Positions 51,551 to 60,176 of a stretch of 64,000 bases of DNA are shown here, one piece after another. Origin of the DNA: Albibacterium profundi. Lineage in GTDB: Bacteria > Bacteroidota > Bacteroidia > Sphingobacteriales > Sphingobacteriaceae. A program made the position numbers and the translations under genes. How positions within the stretch are numbered: the stretch's first letter is position 1; each line of letters opens with the position of its first letter. The stretch is taken from positions 62,001 to 126,000 of the forward strand of contig NZ_JBBVGT010000001.1 of the NCBI RefSeq assembly GCF_042159835.1, given 5' to 3'. A model generated the notes under the pieces. The model did not search any database. It was not told the origin of the DNA and worked only from the letters and a program-made list of their open reading frames with translations.

Positions 51551-52285
51551 TTAAAGCGTTTGGTTTTTGTATTCAATTGCTTCCAGTTGCCCTGCAACTT
51601 TAGAGGGCACTGTAAAATGCTGCATATTTTTCAGGTGACGGGTATGATGCATATCCGAACCAATAAAATCAATCATTTTGGCATCCAGCATACGCAAGGC
51701 CAAGTCTTGTTCACGGCGGCCGTAATAACCTATGAAGGAAAGCGCATTGCACTGAAGCAGGCAGTTGCGATCCATAAAGGGTTCTAACCTGGAGAAACTT
51801 TTATCGACATAATGATAGCGTTCCGGATGTGCTAACAAGGGTTGATAACCATGGGTTTGAAGCTGGAATAAGATATTCTCTAAGTTGGGCGGCGTATCCA
51901 TAAACATCGTCTCGATCAACACGATGTTATTACCCATCGTAAGCAGCTTCTCGCCTTCGATCAGTGTCGGAAAGTTTTCATCCAGCATGTATTCCGCAGC
52001 AAAACTGATCGGGATGGTATACCCACCCTTTTCATTGAGTTCAGCTTGAAGAAGTTGCCAAGCACTCTCGATACTATCGGGTGTGTTGGGATGGATATCA
52101 CTGATAACATGCGGTGTGGCGATCAACTTCTGATAGCCCAGCGCAATGAGTCCGTCGATGAGTGCGATCGAATCGTCAACACTATCGGCCCCATCGTCTA
52201 TACCAGGAAGGATATGCGAATGCATATCCGTCCTTAAAATCTCACCAATCGCAAAGCTTGTCTTTTTATTAAATATCGAGAACAT
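51551..52285 (-). CDS. cpsB: CpsB/CapC-type tyrosine phosphatase (PHP fold)
   Basis: A 244-residue protein with the PHP metal-site motif TDMHSHILPGIDDGADSVDD near residue 18, IATPHVISDIHPN, LIETMFMDTPPN, QPLLAHPERYHYVDKS and IGSDMHHTRH. These are the signature blocks of CpsB/YwqE manganese-dependent tyrosine phosphatases, which reverse autophosphorylation of Wzc-type kinases. The only such kinase in the window is at 17100-19466. A TATCTTTG promoter box lies 22 bp upstream of the start, the same octamer as before wza. Monocistronic by appearance. Confidence 0.92.
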   Translation of the reverse strand: MFSIFNKKTSFAIGEILRTDMHSHILPGIDDGADSVDDSIALIDGLIALGYQKLIATPHVISDIHPNTPDSIESAWQLLQAELNEKGGYTIPISFAAEYMLDENFPTLIEGEKLLTMGNNIVLIETMFMDTPPNLENILFQLQTHGYQPLLAHPERYHYVDKSFSRLEPFMDRNCLLQCNALSFIGYYGRREQDLALRMLDAKMIDFIGSDMHHTRHLKNMQHFTVPSKVAGQLEAIEYKNQTL

Positions 52286-52306
52286 CTAACCTTCCTTATT
52301 TTTCTG

Positions 52307-52314
52307 CAAAGATA
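52307..52314 (-). promoter_or_regulatory. Candidate -7 box (TATCTTTG) for the CpsB-type phosphatase gene
   Basis: TATCTTTG on the minus strand, 21 bp from the start codon; identical in sequence and close in placement to the box in front of wza. Confidence 0.5.
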
Positions 52315-52328
52315 GAGGATAAAATTTA

Positions 52329-54995
52329 TTAGCGATCAAAAGACAGCCAATCCAATGTAAAGATATGTTCGTTCGGTTCCTGATCTTTCTTGAAGACAAA
52401 GTACAAGTCGTTAATGCCTCCGGGATCGTTTACTGGCGCGCTTAGCTCAATAAATTTACTCCAGTCGCCCGTATTTTTATAATCGAACGTGCTGATTACA
52501 TCTCCCGTTGGCGAACCTACACGTACTTCTAACGTTGCATCAATGTTTAAGGAAGAATAGTTATATGTGATTTGCTTAATGCCTGTTAAGTCGATCTGTT
52601 TCAGCATGAACCAAGAACCATTGTGAATACTACCCAATTGCTCATTGGTGCGACCGATGTTGTTAAGCTCATCCGCATCCTCAGCTTCAACAACATTGGA
52701 ACGTAGAACCAAGGCGTCTTGACCGGTTAGCGGAACAATTGCCCCTCCTCCATCAGTATATGATGCTTTCAGTACATAACGACCGCGTTTACCTTGTTTT
52801 TGGTGTTTATTAAGAGGCACGGCACCTTGTCTTGGCAGATCAAAGAGTTCAGCCTGTCCTGCAAGCGAAAGAATGTAGCGCACCATTTCTTTAGCTTCAT
52901 TCTGAGACACTTGAGGGTGGCCATTCATATAATGCTGACCCCAGTTACCGCTACCACCTTCAATGATCTTATTGGCAAGTTGGCCAACAACATCCTGATC
53001 TTGATAACGCTGCGCAATCTGTATGAAATTAGGCCCAACCGACTCCTCGGTCCACTGATGACAAGCCTGGCAATCGCTTGCACGGATCAGACTTTCTCCC
53101 AAGGGTACCGGTATTGGCATTTGATGGCCCGGTGTGTTTTTTCGGCGAGACACTTTCGGAACGTAATTAAAACTAATATGCACTCGATCTTCAATAATCT
53201 CTGTGTCTTCCGCATCTTCAACCGTCACTTCATAAGGCAATGTCTTGTCATCAAAAAAGAAACTGCGATTGCCTTCGGTTTTGATAGTTACGACTGGCAA
53301 GGTATTACCCACCTTGATTTCAATGATTCCCGTCGACTCTGCTCCTGCCGCATCTGTAACGATCTGTTTAACCTGATAAACGCCGTTTTCTTCAAATGTA
53401 TAAGAAGGTGACGCTTCAGTCGACTGTACTTCAGTTCCTTCGAAAATCCATTGATAGGTATGTTCGTCGTCCGAATCAGGATCGTAATTATTGTCCCCAT
53501 TGAATGTCACGGTTAGAGGAGCAGTTCCTACGGTGTCTGATGCCGCAGGATATGATTCCGGTGCACGGTTGCCGCCATTGTACTCAATCCGAACTAAGCG
53601 AGCATCCACATTATCAATACCATATACGGAGCCGTATTCAAGCATATAAAATGCTCCATCGGGACCAACTTCCAGATCCATCGGTCGTCTGAAATCGCCA
53701 TTGCTCTCCATAAAGCGTTCCATGCTCACAAAGTTATAGTTCTCATCAAGTCGCACAGCGAACACCCAACTTCTCATCCAGTCGTAGATAAATAACGCTT
53801 TATCATAGTATTCCGGGAACTTAACCGATGATTCCAGATCCTCGTCAAAATGGTAAACCGGTCCCGCCATGGCATTTCTTCCACCCTCACCTACGAGCGG
53901 GAATTCTTCTGATTTCTGATATGGATACCAGATAAGTGCACTTTGTGCAGGAGGCAATTCTTTTAACCCAGTATTATTAACCGATTCATTAATAGGTTTT
54001 TCTGGATTGAAGTAATCACCAAGCTCTTTGGTTTCAAAGTTATAGTCCGGATAAGGCTTGCTGTTGCCCACAAAATACGGCCAACCGTAATTACCCGCCT
54101 GCTTCGCTTGATTGATTTCATCATAACCACGAGGACCGTTATCGCCATCGTTCCCAGCATCTGGACCCACTTCACCCCAATAGAGAATCGAGCTTTCCTG
54201 ATCGACCGAGATCCGGTACGGATTACGCGTACCCATGACAAATATCTCTGGTCTAGTTCCTTCTGTTCCTTCAGGGAATAGATTTCCTTCCGGAATGGTG
54301 TACGTTCCATCCGCTTCCGGATGTATTCTTATAACTTTTCCACGGAGGTCGTTCGTATTTCCGGACGAGCGCTGCGCATCAAAGGTAATCCGTCCTTCAA
54401 TCTCGTCGATTGGCGCATAACCGCCTGATGCAAACGGCACTGTGTTATCACCAGTAGAAAGATACAAGTTGCCATCCTTGTCCCACGCAAGCGAACCACC
54501 AGTATGGGCACTAACTTCTCGCTCGATAGGCACCTCTAAAACTACGATTTCAGAGGACATATCAAGTTCGTCATTCTCTTTCAAAACAAAGCGAGAAAGG
54601 TTCTGGCGAGCAGGTAGCTTGTCCGGTGTATAATAGAAATAGATAAATCTGTTTTCCTTAAAGTCTGGGTCAAGTGTCACGCCCATTAAACCGTTACCAA
54701 ATACTTCTTCAGGATCTTCAGGGAGAAGTTCAAAAGTGTGAAGCAATGTAGTTTCTCCGGTATTTGGATCATATTTAGAGAACTGCCCATGCCGTTCGAT
54801 AAAGAACACTTTCCCATCGGGCGCCACGGCGAGCTCCATAGGCTCATTCAGGTCGTCGGACAAAATAATCTTCGTAAAACGGTTATCTTCTGGCTTTTTA
54901 ATCGGTTCTTTATTTGTGTCAGGAGCACAAGAAACCACGAAAAGCGCTAGCATAAAAAAGCTTAGCTTTTTGGCAAGGATATTTGAATAATTCAT
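52329..54995 (-). CDS. Multidomain lipoprotein: PQQ-type sugar dehydrogenase, PKD, cytochrome c, carbohydrate-binding domain
   Basis: An 888-residue lipoprotein (signal ending ALFVVSCAPDTNKE). Residues about 40-480 form a glucose/sorbosone dehydrogenase beta-propeller (MELAVAPDGKVFFIERHGQ, MGTRNPYRISVDQESSILYW, MDLEVGPDGAFYMLEYG). Residues about 495-570 are a PKD domain (APLTVTFNGDNNYDPDSDDE). A class I cytochrome c follows at about 650-725 (RASDCQACHQW, heme CxxCH). The last 140 residues are a CBM6-like domain (VEAEDADELNNIGRTNEQLG ... LYFVFKKDQEPNEHIF). It should oxidise a sugar in the periplasm and pass electrons to its own heme. A short divergent leader separates it from the terminator at 55086. 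Confidence 0.88.
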   Translation of the reverse strand: MNYSNILAKKLSFFMLALFVVSCAPDTNKEPIKKPEDNRFTKIILSDDLNEPMELAVAPDGKVFFIERHGQFSKYDPNTGETTLLHTFELLPEDPEEVFGNGLMGVTLDPDFKENRFIYFYYTPDKLPARQNLSRFVLKENDELDMSSEIVVLEVPIEREVSAHTGGSLAWDKDGNLYLSTGDNTVPFASGGYAPIDEIEGRITFDAQRSSGNTNDLRGKVIRIHPEADGTYTIPEGNLFPEGTEGTRPEIFVMGTRNPYRISVDQESSILYWGEVGPDAGNDGDNGPRGYDEINQAKQAGNYGWPYFVGNSKPYPDYNFETKELGDYFNPEKPINESVNNTGLKELPPAQSALIWYPYQKSEEFPLVGEGGRNAMAGPVYHFDEDLESSVKFPEYYDKALFIYDWMRSWVFAVRLDENYNFVSMERFMESNGDFRRPMDLEVGPDGAFYMLEYGSVYGIDNVDARLVRIEYNGGNRAPESYPAASDTVGTAPLTVTFNGDNNYDPDSDDEHTYQWIFEGTEVQSTEASPSYTFEENGVYQVKQIVTDAAGAESTGIIEIKVGNTLPVVTIKTEGNRSFFFDDKTLPYEVTVEDAEDTEIIEDRVHISFNYVPKVSRRKNTPGHQMPIPVPLGESLIRASDCQACHQWTEESVGPNFIQIAQRYQDQDVVGQLANKIIEGGSGNWGQHYMNGHPQVSQNEAKEMVRYILSLAGQAELFDLPRQGAVPLNKHQKQGKRGRYVLKASYTDGGGAIVPLTGQDALVLRSNVVEAEDADELNNIGRTNEQLGSIHNGSWFMLKQIDLTGIKQITYNYSSLNIDATLEVRVGSPTGDVISTFDYKNTGDWSKFIELSAPVNDPGGINDLYFVFKKDQEPNEHIFTLDWLSFDR

Positions 54996-55083
54996 ATAGA
55001 TTGTCGTTCTATGCTTAATAGACGCGGCACGAATATATAATAATGAAATTTAAATTACAAGAATATGACGATTGGCTATAAAA

Positions 55084-55120
55084 AAGAGCCCGATCGTTTA
55101 TGATGATCGGGCTGTTTTTT
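55084..55120 (-). terminator. Intrinsic terminator of the FimB/Mfa2-like gene
   Basis: Stem AGCCCGATC (55086-55094) pairs with GATCGGGCT (55104-55112), loop 9 nt. Reading leftward it is followed by a T-run (A's at 55079-55084 on the plus strand), as needed for the gene ending at 55147; T's on the plus side would also allow bidirectional use. Confidence 0.88.
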
Positions 55121-55146
55121 TGTTTCGGTTTACGTTTATTTTGTAT

Positions 55147-56148
55147 TTACTCGAATTCCCGTTCGGGAAACTCACCGTCCCATTCGGTGTCTACGCCGAT
55201 CTCTTGCAAGATATTGGGTATTGTGAAAATAGTGCCTTTGAGCTTGGTTACTTTATTTGCCTGAATAGAGACATCTGGAACGCTGATCTCGCGAATAAGT
55301 TCTCCATCGATGTCATAGGCAGCAACATTCACCGTTACTTGAGTAGGCTCGCTTCCTTTCTCTTCTTTAGGAATAAAATAGATTTGTTCCTGTATTGAAC
55401 GGTTCGCGATATGCTCCTCGCTTATTTTAATTCTTTTAATAGTATTGTGAGTCGGATCACCTTCTCCTTGAATCTCGGTAAAGCCTTCTTCGTAGAACGG
55501 ACTAAAGTATTTTGCTGTGTTCGCAATCGTTACTTCAATATAGCCAACGCTTTCAGGGATGACCTCTTCGATATTTAAATCAACCCGGCCAACATAACGA
55601 CTAAGAATGACGCTGGACTCGACCCCTTCTGGTACTAGCTTTACACCAAGAACAAAAGTTGAAAAAGCATCGCTCACGTAAGGGGTAAAACCTACACCTG
55701 ACGTTAGACTCTTATCAACCTTAACCCATTCCGTGTCCGTGTTTCCATCTAGCTTTGCGCCATGAAAAGCAAGACGAATAACGCTTCGATATATTGTAGT
55801 GTCGATATACGTTTCGTAAACCCCAAATTCCTCGTCAGTCGCATATTGCTTTACATGATCTACCAACTCGGCACCGGTTCCCCCATGATAAACGTAAATA
55901 TCCAACACATCAATATAGTCTCGGATATCGGTAGAACCCGATCCACCTGTAGCCGAAAACACTCCTTTTTCGGCTGAAGCGATTATTGGATTTGGAAAAG
56001 GCAAGAGCTCATGCTCAAAACCACTAACAGTAAAAGCAACGCGGACTTTCCCGTCCACGTTTTTTTCGTCGGAAAGCAGGGTCTCTTTAGAACATCCTGC
56101 AAAAAGGCCCACCAGCAGTAGTGCTAATAACACCTTAATTTTTTTCAT
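55147..56148 (-). CDS. FimB/Mfa2-like fimbrial-anchor lipoprotein (tentative)
   Basis: A 333-residue lipoprotein (LLALLLVGLFAGCSKET, Cys at about 19). A beta-rich body begins KVRVAFTVSGFEHELLPFPN, and the second half reads VTVNVAAYDIDGELIREIS then VPDVSIQANKVTKLKGTIF, the pattern seen at the end of FimB/Mfa2-type domains in Bacteroidota (a beta strand, then the NxxTxLxGxxF closing strand). No fimbrillin or other fim gene is adjacent. An ordinary surface lipoprotein of unknown role is the alternative. Confidence 0.5.
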   Translation of the reverse strand: MKKIKVLLALLLVGLFAGCSKETLLSDEKNVDGKVRVAFTVSGFEHELLPFPNPIIASAEKGVFSATGGSGSTDIRDYIDVLDIYVYHGGTGAELVDHVKQYATDEEFGVYETYIDTTIYRSVIRLAFHGAKLDGNTDTEWVKVDKSLTSGVGFTPYVSDAFSTFVLGVKLVPEGVESSVILSRYVGRVDLNIEEVIPESVGYIEVTIANTAKYFSPFYEEGFTEIQGEGDPTHNTIKRIKISEEHIANRSIQEQIYFIPKEEKGSEPTQVTVNVAAYDIDGELIREISVPDVSIQANKVTKLKGTIFTIPNILQEIGVDTEWDGEFPEREFE

Positions 56149-56361
56149 GATTGTATAGTTTGAATTTATTAATAAATGTATTTCCTTTCACAAGTTTTAT
56201 TACCTCGTAAACCGAAATGCGACAAACATTGTAAACCTTCCGATGATTTCATAATATTTGCCGATCTATCTAACAATGTTAGTAAATACCCCCCATAGGA
56301 AGGGCGATTGCGACAATGATCTTTGATTTTTAAAATCGAATTAAATTGCGATTTTTGAAGG

Positions 56362-58020
56362 ATGAAAAGGATCTTCTGTTTACTATTGACGGTCAGCTTG
56401 CTCTCATCTTTGCCGAGTGCAGCACAATTGCTTGTCCATAAAGAAAAATTCACACGAGCAGACTCACTCCGCGGCTCCTTAACACCTTTGAGGACGGCCT
56501 ATGATATCCAATATTACCATTTGGATGTGACTGTAGATATCGAGAAGCGTTTTATCAGTGGATCTAACCTGTTTAGGTTCCGGGCAACCGAAGATTTTGA
56601 TCGCCTACAGTTTGATCTCTTCGACAACTTAGAGGTTGAGAAGGTAGTATACAAAGACCAAGAACTTCCGTTCACAAGAGAGTTTAATGCGGTGTTTGTC
56701 GATTTCCCGTCGCAGATAAAAAAAGGAACAATTGATTCATTTCGTGTCTATTATTCAGGAAACCCAATCATCGCTAAACGCGCTCCCTGGGATGGCGGCT
56801 TTGTATTCGCAAAAGACTCGCAAGGAAAGGACTGGGTATCGACTGCCAACCAAGGTTTAGGTGCTAGTAGCTGGTGGCCGAATAAAGATCACCAAGCGGA
56901 TGAAGTGGACAGTATGCTGATCAGTATTTCGGTTCCAAAAGATTTGGTCAATGTATCTAACGGGCGTTTACGCGGTAAAACCGATTTAAAGAACGGCTAT
57001 ATGCGATACGACTGGTTTGTGAGCAACCCAATCAATAATTATTCGATTTCATTGAACATTGGCGATTATGTTCATTTTAAGGATACGTTTGACGGAGAGA
57101 AAGGAAAGTTGGATTTAAACTACTGGGTGCTTAGGGAAAATTTGGAGAAAGCTAAAGAGCACTTTCCCAAGAACGTGGATCCGATGTTGGAAGCTTTCGA
57201 ATATTGGTTCGGCCCCTATCCTTTCTACGAAGATGGCTATAAATTGATCGATGCCCCTTACCTAGGAATGGAGCATCAAAGTGCGGTTACCTACGGCAAT
57301 AAATATGGCAACGGATATTTAGGTCGTGATATGTCTGGCACCGGATGGGGCTTGAAGTGGGATTTTATCATTATCCATGAGAGCGGACATGAATGGTTTG
57401 GTAACAATATTACTGCAAAAGACTTAGCTGATATGTGGATTCATGAGGCATTTACCAACTATTCTGAATCCATTTATATCGACTATGTTTTTGGTAAGCA
57501 AGCTGGACAAGAATACGTACATGGTAACCGGAGGGGCATACTCAATGACCGACCTATACAGGGCCCTTATGGAGTGAACAAAAGTGGTTCTGGTGATATG
57601 TATGTTAAAGGTGGTGTGTTCTTGAATATGCTTAGAACCATGATTGATGATGATGATAAATGGCGAGGGATACTGAGAGGCCTAAACAAGGACTTCTATC
57701 ATAAAACTATTGACTACCAAGATCTTGTCGATTATATTTCAGAAAAGTCTGGAATAGACATGGATCCTATTTTTGCGCAGTATATACAACATACGGGCAT
57801 CCCTACATTGGAATTCCAATGGGATGACGGTAAGCTTTACGCGCGCTGGATAGCCGAGGTGGATGACTTTGCCATGCCGGTAAAAATACGGGTAAAGGGT
57901 GGTGATTATAAATTCTTCGATTTGGATCAAGACTTTTCTGAAATAATTTTACACGGCGCTGAGAAAGGTGATATTGAAGTAGACGTCTTTAATTATTATA
58001 TTGGCGTCCTGTTTAACTAA
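56362..58020 (+). CDS. M1-family zinc metallopeptidase (aminopeptidase-like)
   Basis: A 552-residue exported protein (signal MKRIFCLLLTVSLLSSLPSA). An N-terminal beta domain (TAYDIQYYHLDVTVDIEKRF) precedes the catalytic part with the exopeptidase loop YLGMEHQSAVTYGN, a variant of GxMEN, and the zinc site HESGHEWFGNN near residue 339 followed by the third ligand in MWIHEAFTNYSES. The C-terminal ARM-like helical domain is short. It lacks the usual long C-terminus of aminopeptidase N. Likely a periplasmic aminopeptidase. It begins a run of plus-strand genes leading into the ebo cluster; a direct link to it is not implied. Confidence 0.92.
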   Translation: MKRIFCLLLTVSLLSSLPSAAQLLVHKEKFTRADSLRGSLTPLRTAYDIQYYHLDVTVDIEKRFISGSNLFRFRATEDFDRLQFDLFDNLEVEKVVYKDQELPFTREFNAVFVDFPSQIKKGTIDSFRVYYSGNPIIAKRAPWDGGFVFAKDSQGKDWVSTANQGLGASSWWPNKDHQADEVDSMLISISVPKDLVNVSNGRLRGKTDLKNGYMRYDWFVSNPINNYSISLNIGDYVHFKDTFDGEKGKLDLNYWVLRENLEKAKEHFPKNVDPMLEAFEYWFGPYPFYEDGYKLIDAPYLGMEHQSAVTYGNKYGNGYLGRDMSGTGWGLKWDFIIIHESGHEWFGNNITAKDLADMWIHEAFTNYSESIYIDYVFGKQAGQEYVHGNRRGILNDRPIQGPYGVNKSGSGDMYVKGGVFLNMLRTMIDDDDKWRGILRGLNKDFYHKTIDYQDLVDYISEKSGIDMDPIFAQYIQHTGIPTLEFQWDDGKLYARWIAEVDDFAMPVKIRVKGGDYKFFDLDQDFSEIILHGAEKGDIEVDVFNYYIGVLFN

Positions 58021-58049
58021 AAAAATTAATATTTAGTATATTTGAGTGT

Positions 58050-58415
58050 ATGTTCTTAATGATTTTAAATATCATTTTTTTTCTGAGCTTTATGCTTTTC
58101 GCATATTTCAATTTGAATGATAAAGACTCCTGGTTATGGGTAGGGATTTACGTGATCGCTGCCGTTCTTTGTGGCCTTGTGGTATTTGACCTAACTTATC
58201 CAACGGTCTATTTGTTCGTCATGGGTTTTTACTGTGCTTATGCGATTTTTCTTTTTTTCTCGAAAGACGGTGTGCTGGACTGGTTTACGAAGTATAAAAG
58301 ACAAAGTATTGTTGAGAGCATGCAGGCAACGAAACCATATATTGAGAAGACAAGAGAGTTTTTTGGTCTTTTGATTATTACGGGAGCCTTAGCTATTAAT
58401 TATTTGTATGCATAG
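58050..58415 (+). CDS. TMEM220-like integral membrane protein
   Basis: A 121-residue protein with four hydrophobic helices: MILNIIFFLSFMLFAYFNLN; WLWVGIYVIAAVLCGLVV; VYLFVMGFYCAYAIFLFF; FFGLLIITGALAINYLYA. The N-terminal NLNDKDSWLWVGIY and the terminal KTREFFGLLIITG blocks are typical of the TMEM220 family, small proteins of unknown function common in Bacteroidota. It lies 29 bp after the M1 peptidase and 29 bp before eboA, so all may share a transcript. Confidence 0.8.
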   Translation: MFLMILNIIFFLSFMLFAYFNLNDKDSWLWVGIYVIAAVLCGLVVFDLTYPTVYLFVMGFYCAYAIFLFFSKDGVLDWFTKYKRQSIVESMQATKPYIEKTREFFGLLIITGALAINYLYA

Positions 58416-58444
58416 GAAGGGCTCAAGGTCAAAATAATAATAAC

Positions 58445-59140
58445 ATGTATACCTACGATTTCGATAAATTAAACCAACTATTTAGCTCGCTGATTGAACA
58501 GCATGTAAACGAGCTTGCTCTTCCATGGATTAAAGAAAAAGCAGAAGTAGCCCAAGGAAGGGATTCTTTTAATAAGTTCCCATTAGCATTTGCGATGGTA
58601 ACCCGAAAAGTAAAAAATGAACCGCTAAATATTTCTGGCGAAATAATGGCGGAAATTTCATCCGTGATACCGAAACTTTCAATTTCACATTGGTCGGTAC
58701 GGCGACTGGTTAGGGTTTGGTTGGTAATGCAGATTAACGCATCTGACAAAGACCAGTATACGAAACAGATTAAAAGCCTGTTTAGCAATGCGGATATGAA
58801 TGAGCTTGCCACGCTCTATGCTTCCTTGCCGATATTAGCCTATGCTGAGTACTGGCGAGAGCAATGTGCCGAAGGGATTCGCAGCAATATAGGTTATGTG
58901 TTGGATGCAGTGATCATGGACAACCCATATCCGGCAGAATATCTGGATGAAGAAGCTTGGAACCAATTGGTTTTAAAGGCTTTCTTTACGGAAAAAGATA
59001 TATCCAGGATTGTTGGATTGAAAGAACGAGTTAATGAAAAACTGGTAAAGGCATTGCAGGATTATGCAGATGAACGCAGTTCTGCTGGCCGAGAGATTAA
59101 TCCCAAACTCTGGGAGATTGTTAATCTGATGCCGCAATAG
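58445..59140 (+). CDS. eboA: EboA-type protein
   Basis: A 231-residue, mostly helical soluble protein (MYTYDFDKLNQLFSSLIEQH ... EWKELV-type pattern near YPAEYLDEEAWNQLVLKAFF, ending ERSSAGREINPKLWEIVNLM). The alpha-helical repeats and the PYPAEYLDEEAWNQLVLKAFF block match the EboA family. It is the first gene of eboABCDEF, six genes in the usual order, which is the main support for the call. Its biochemical role is not known; in cyanobacteria, eboA to eboC take part in moving a precursor of scytonemin to the periplasm. Confidence 0.85.
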   Translation: MYTYDFDKLNQLFSSLIEQHVNELALPWIKEKAEVAQGRDSFNKFPLAFAMVTRKVKNEPLNISGEIMAEISSVIPKLSISHWSVRRLVRVWLVMQINASDKDQYTKQIKSLFSNADMNELATLYASLPILAYAEYWREQCAEGIRSNIGYVLDAVIMDNPYPAEYLDEEAWNQLVLKAFFTEKDISRIVGLKERVNEKLVKALQDYADERSSAGREINPKLWEIVNLMPQ

Positions 59141-59179
59141 ATAATAAGATAAAATAAAACAGACAATAAAATAAAGATC

Positions 59180-60166
59180 ATGTGTAGCAGCCATTCTATA
59201 GGGGAAGACAGAAAGAATTTTGGAGAGAGTACTCCTCTTAATTTAAATGATATTCAAGGCATGAGGTTCTTCGATCCTCATATACACGTATCGTCGCGGA
59301 CGACTGATGACTATCAGGCGATGTATGATGCGGGTATCGTCGGAATTATAGAGCCAGCTTTTTGGTTGGGTCAGCCGCGAACAGGCCTATCAAGTTTTAA
59401 AGATTATTATAACAGCCTAATCGGCTGGGAGCGCTTCCGCTCCTCGCAGTTTGGGATTAAGCATTATTGTACTATTGGCTTAAATTCCCGCGAAGCGAAT
59501 AATATTGAATTGGCGGAACAGGTAATGGAGCTTCTCCCCTCTTTTATATACAAAGAAGGTGTAGTTGGTATTGGTGAGATTGGTTTTGATGACCAGACAG
59601 CTGCGGAAGATCGTTTTTACAGAGAGCAGCTTGAGTTGGCAAAGGATGCAGAGATGCCCGTTCAAGTACATACTCCCCATCGTGATAAAAAACAAGGTAC
59701 TACCCGTAGCATGGATATCGCTATCGAACATGGTATTGACCCATCCTATGTGATCATTGATCATAACAATGAGGAAACTGTTAAAGAGGTTTTAGACCGT
59801 GGGTTTTGGGCAGCGTTTACCATATATCCATTTACTAAAATGGGCAACGAACGGATGGTTGAGCTTGTGAAGCAGTACGGCTCCGAGAGAATTATGATTA
59901 ATTCTGCGGCTGATTGGGGAATTAGCGACCCGTTGGCGGTACCAAAAACGGCTGCACTGATGAAAGCGATGGGCGTGTCAAAGGAGGATATTGAGTTAGT
60001 CACCTATAAGAACGCGATTGCCGCATTTGGCAAAAGTGGGCAACTGGATGAGGCCGATTTCCTAAGTGATGATACGATTGACCAAAGTCAGAAATTTGAA
60101 GGCAACACGATTCTACGTGGTGGCCAGCAACCTCGTCCTGATAAATCATCAATCATTATCAAGTAG
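59180..60166 (+). CDS. eboB: EboB: TatD-family metal-dependent hydrolase
   Basis: A 328-residue protein of the amidohydrolase/TatD fold. The metal-binding H-x-H is in FFDPHIHVSSRTTDDYQA (His34, His36); further site residues are in GIGEIGFDDQTAAEDRFYRE (Glu), MPVQVHTPHRDKKQG (His) and VIIDHNNEET (His), with the Asp in INSAADWGISDPLA. The gene follows eboA by 39 bp. The reaction is unknown; it could hydrolyse a phosphoester or a lactone-like bond in the compound handled by the ebo cluster. Confidence 0.88.
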   Translation: MCSSHSIGEDRKNFGESTPLNLNDIQGMRFFDPHIHVSSRTTDDYQAMYDAGIVGIIEPAFWLGQPRTGLSSFKDYYNSLIGWERFRSSQFGIKHYCTIGLNSREANNIELAEQVMELLPSFIYKEGVVGIGEIGFDDQTAAEDRFYREQLELAKDAEMPVQVHTPHRDKKQGTTRSMDIAIEHGIDPSYVIIDHNNEETVKEVLDRGFWAAFTIYPFTKMGNERMVELVKQYGSERIMINSAADWGISDPLAVPKTAALMKAMGVSKEDIELVTYKNAIAAFGKSGQLDEADFLSDDTIDQSQKFEGNTILRGGQQPRPDKSSIIIK

Positions 60167-60176
60167 GACATTCACT

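Noticed and set aside
52794..53411. A 205-residue frame antisense to the sugar dehydrogenase/cytochrome gene
   Set aside because: Its translation has no family pattern and lies opposite the PKD and heme-binding coding region.
56169..56453. A 94-residue minus-strand frame spanning the start of the M1 peptidase
   Set aside because: It overlaps the peptidase signal peptide and has no signal of its own; the intergenic part is AT-rich filler.
60066..60176. An extra N-terminal extension of EboC from the ATG at 60066
   Set aside because: It overlaps eboB by about 100 bp and the added residues are unlike UbiA proteins; the TTG at 60177 fits better.
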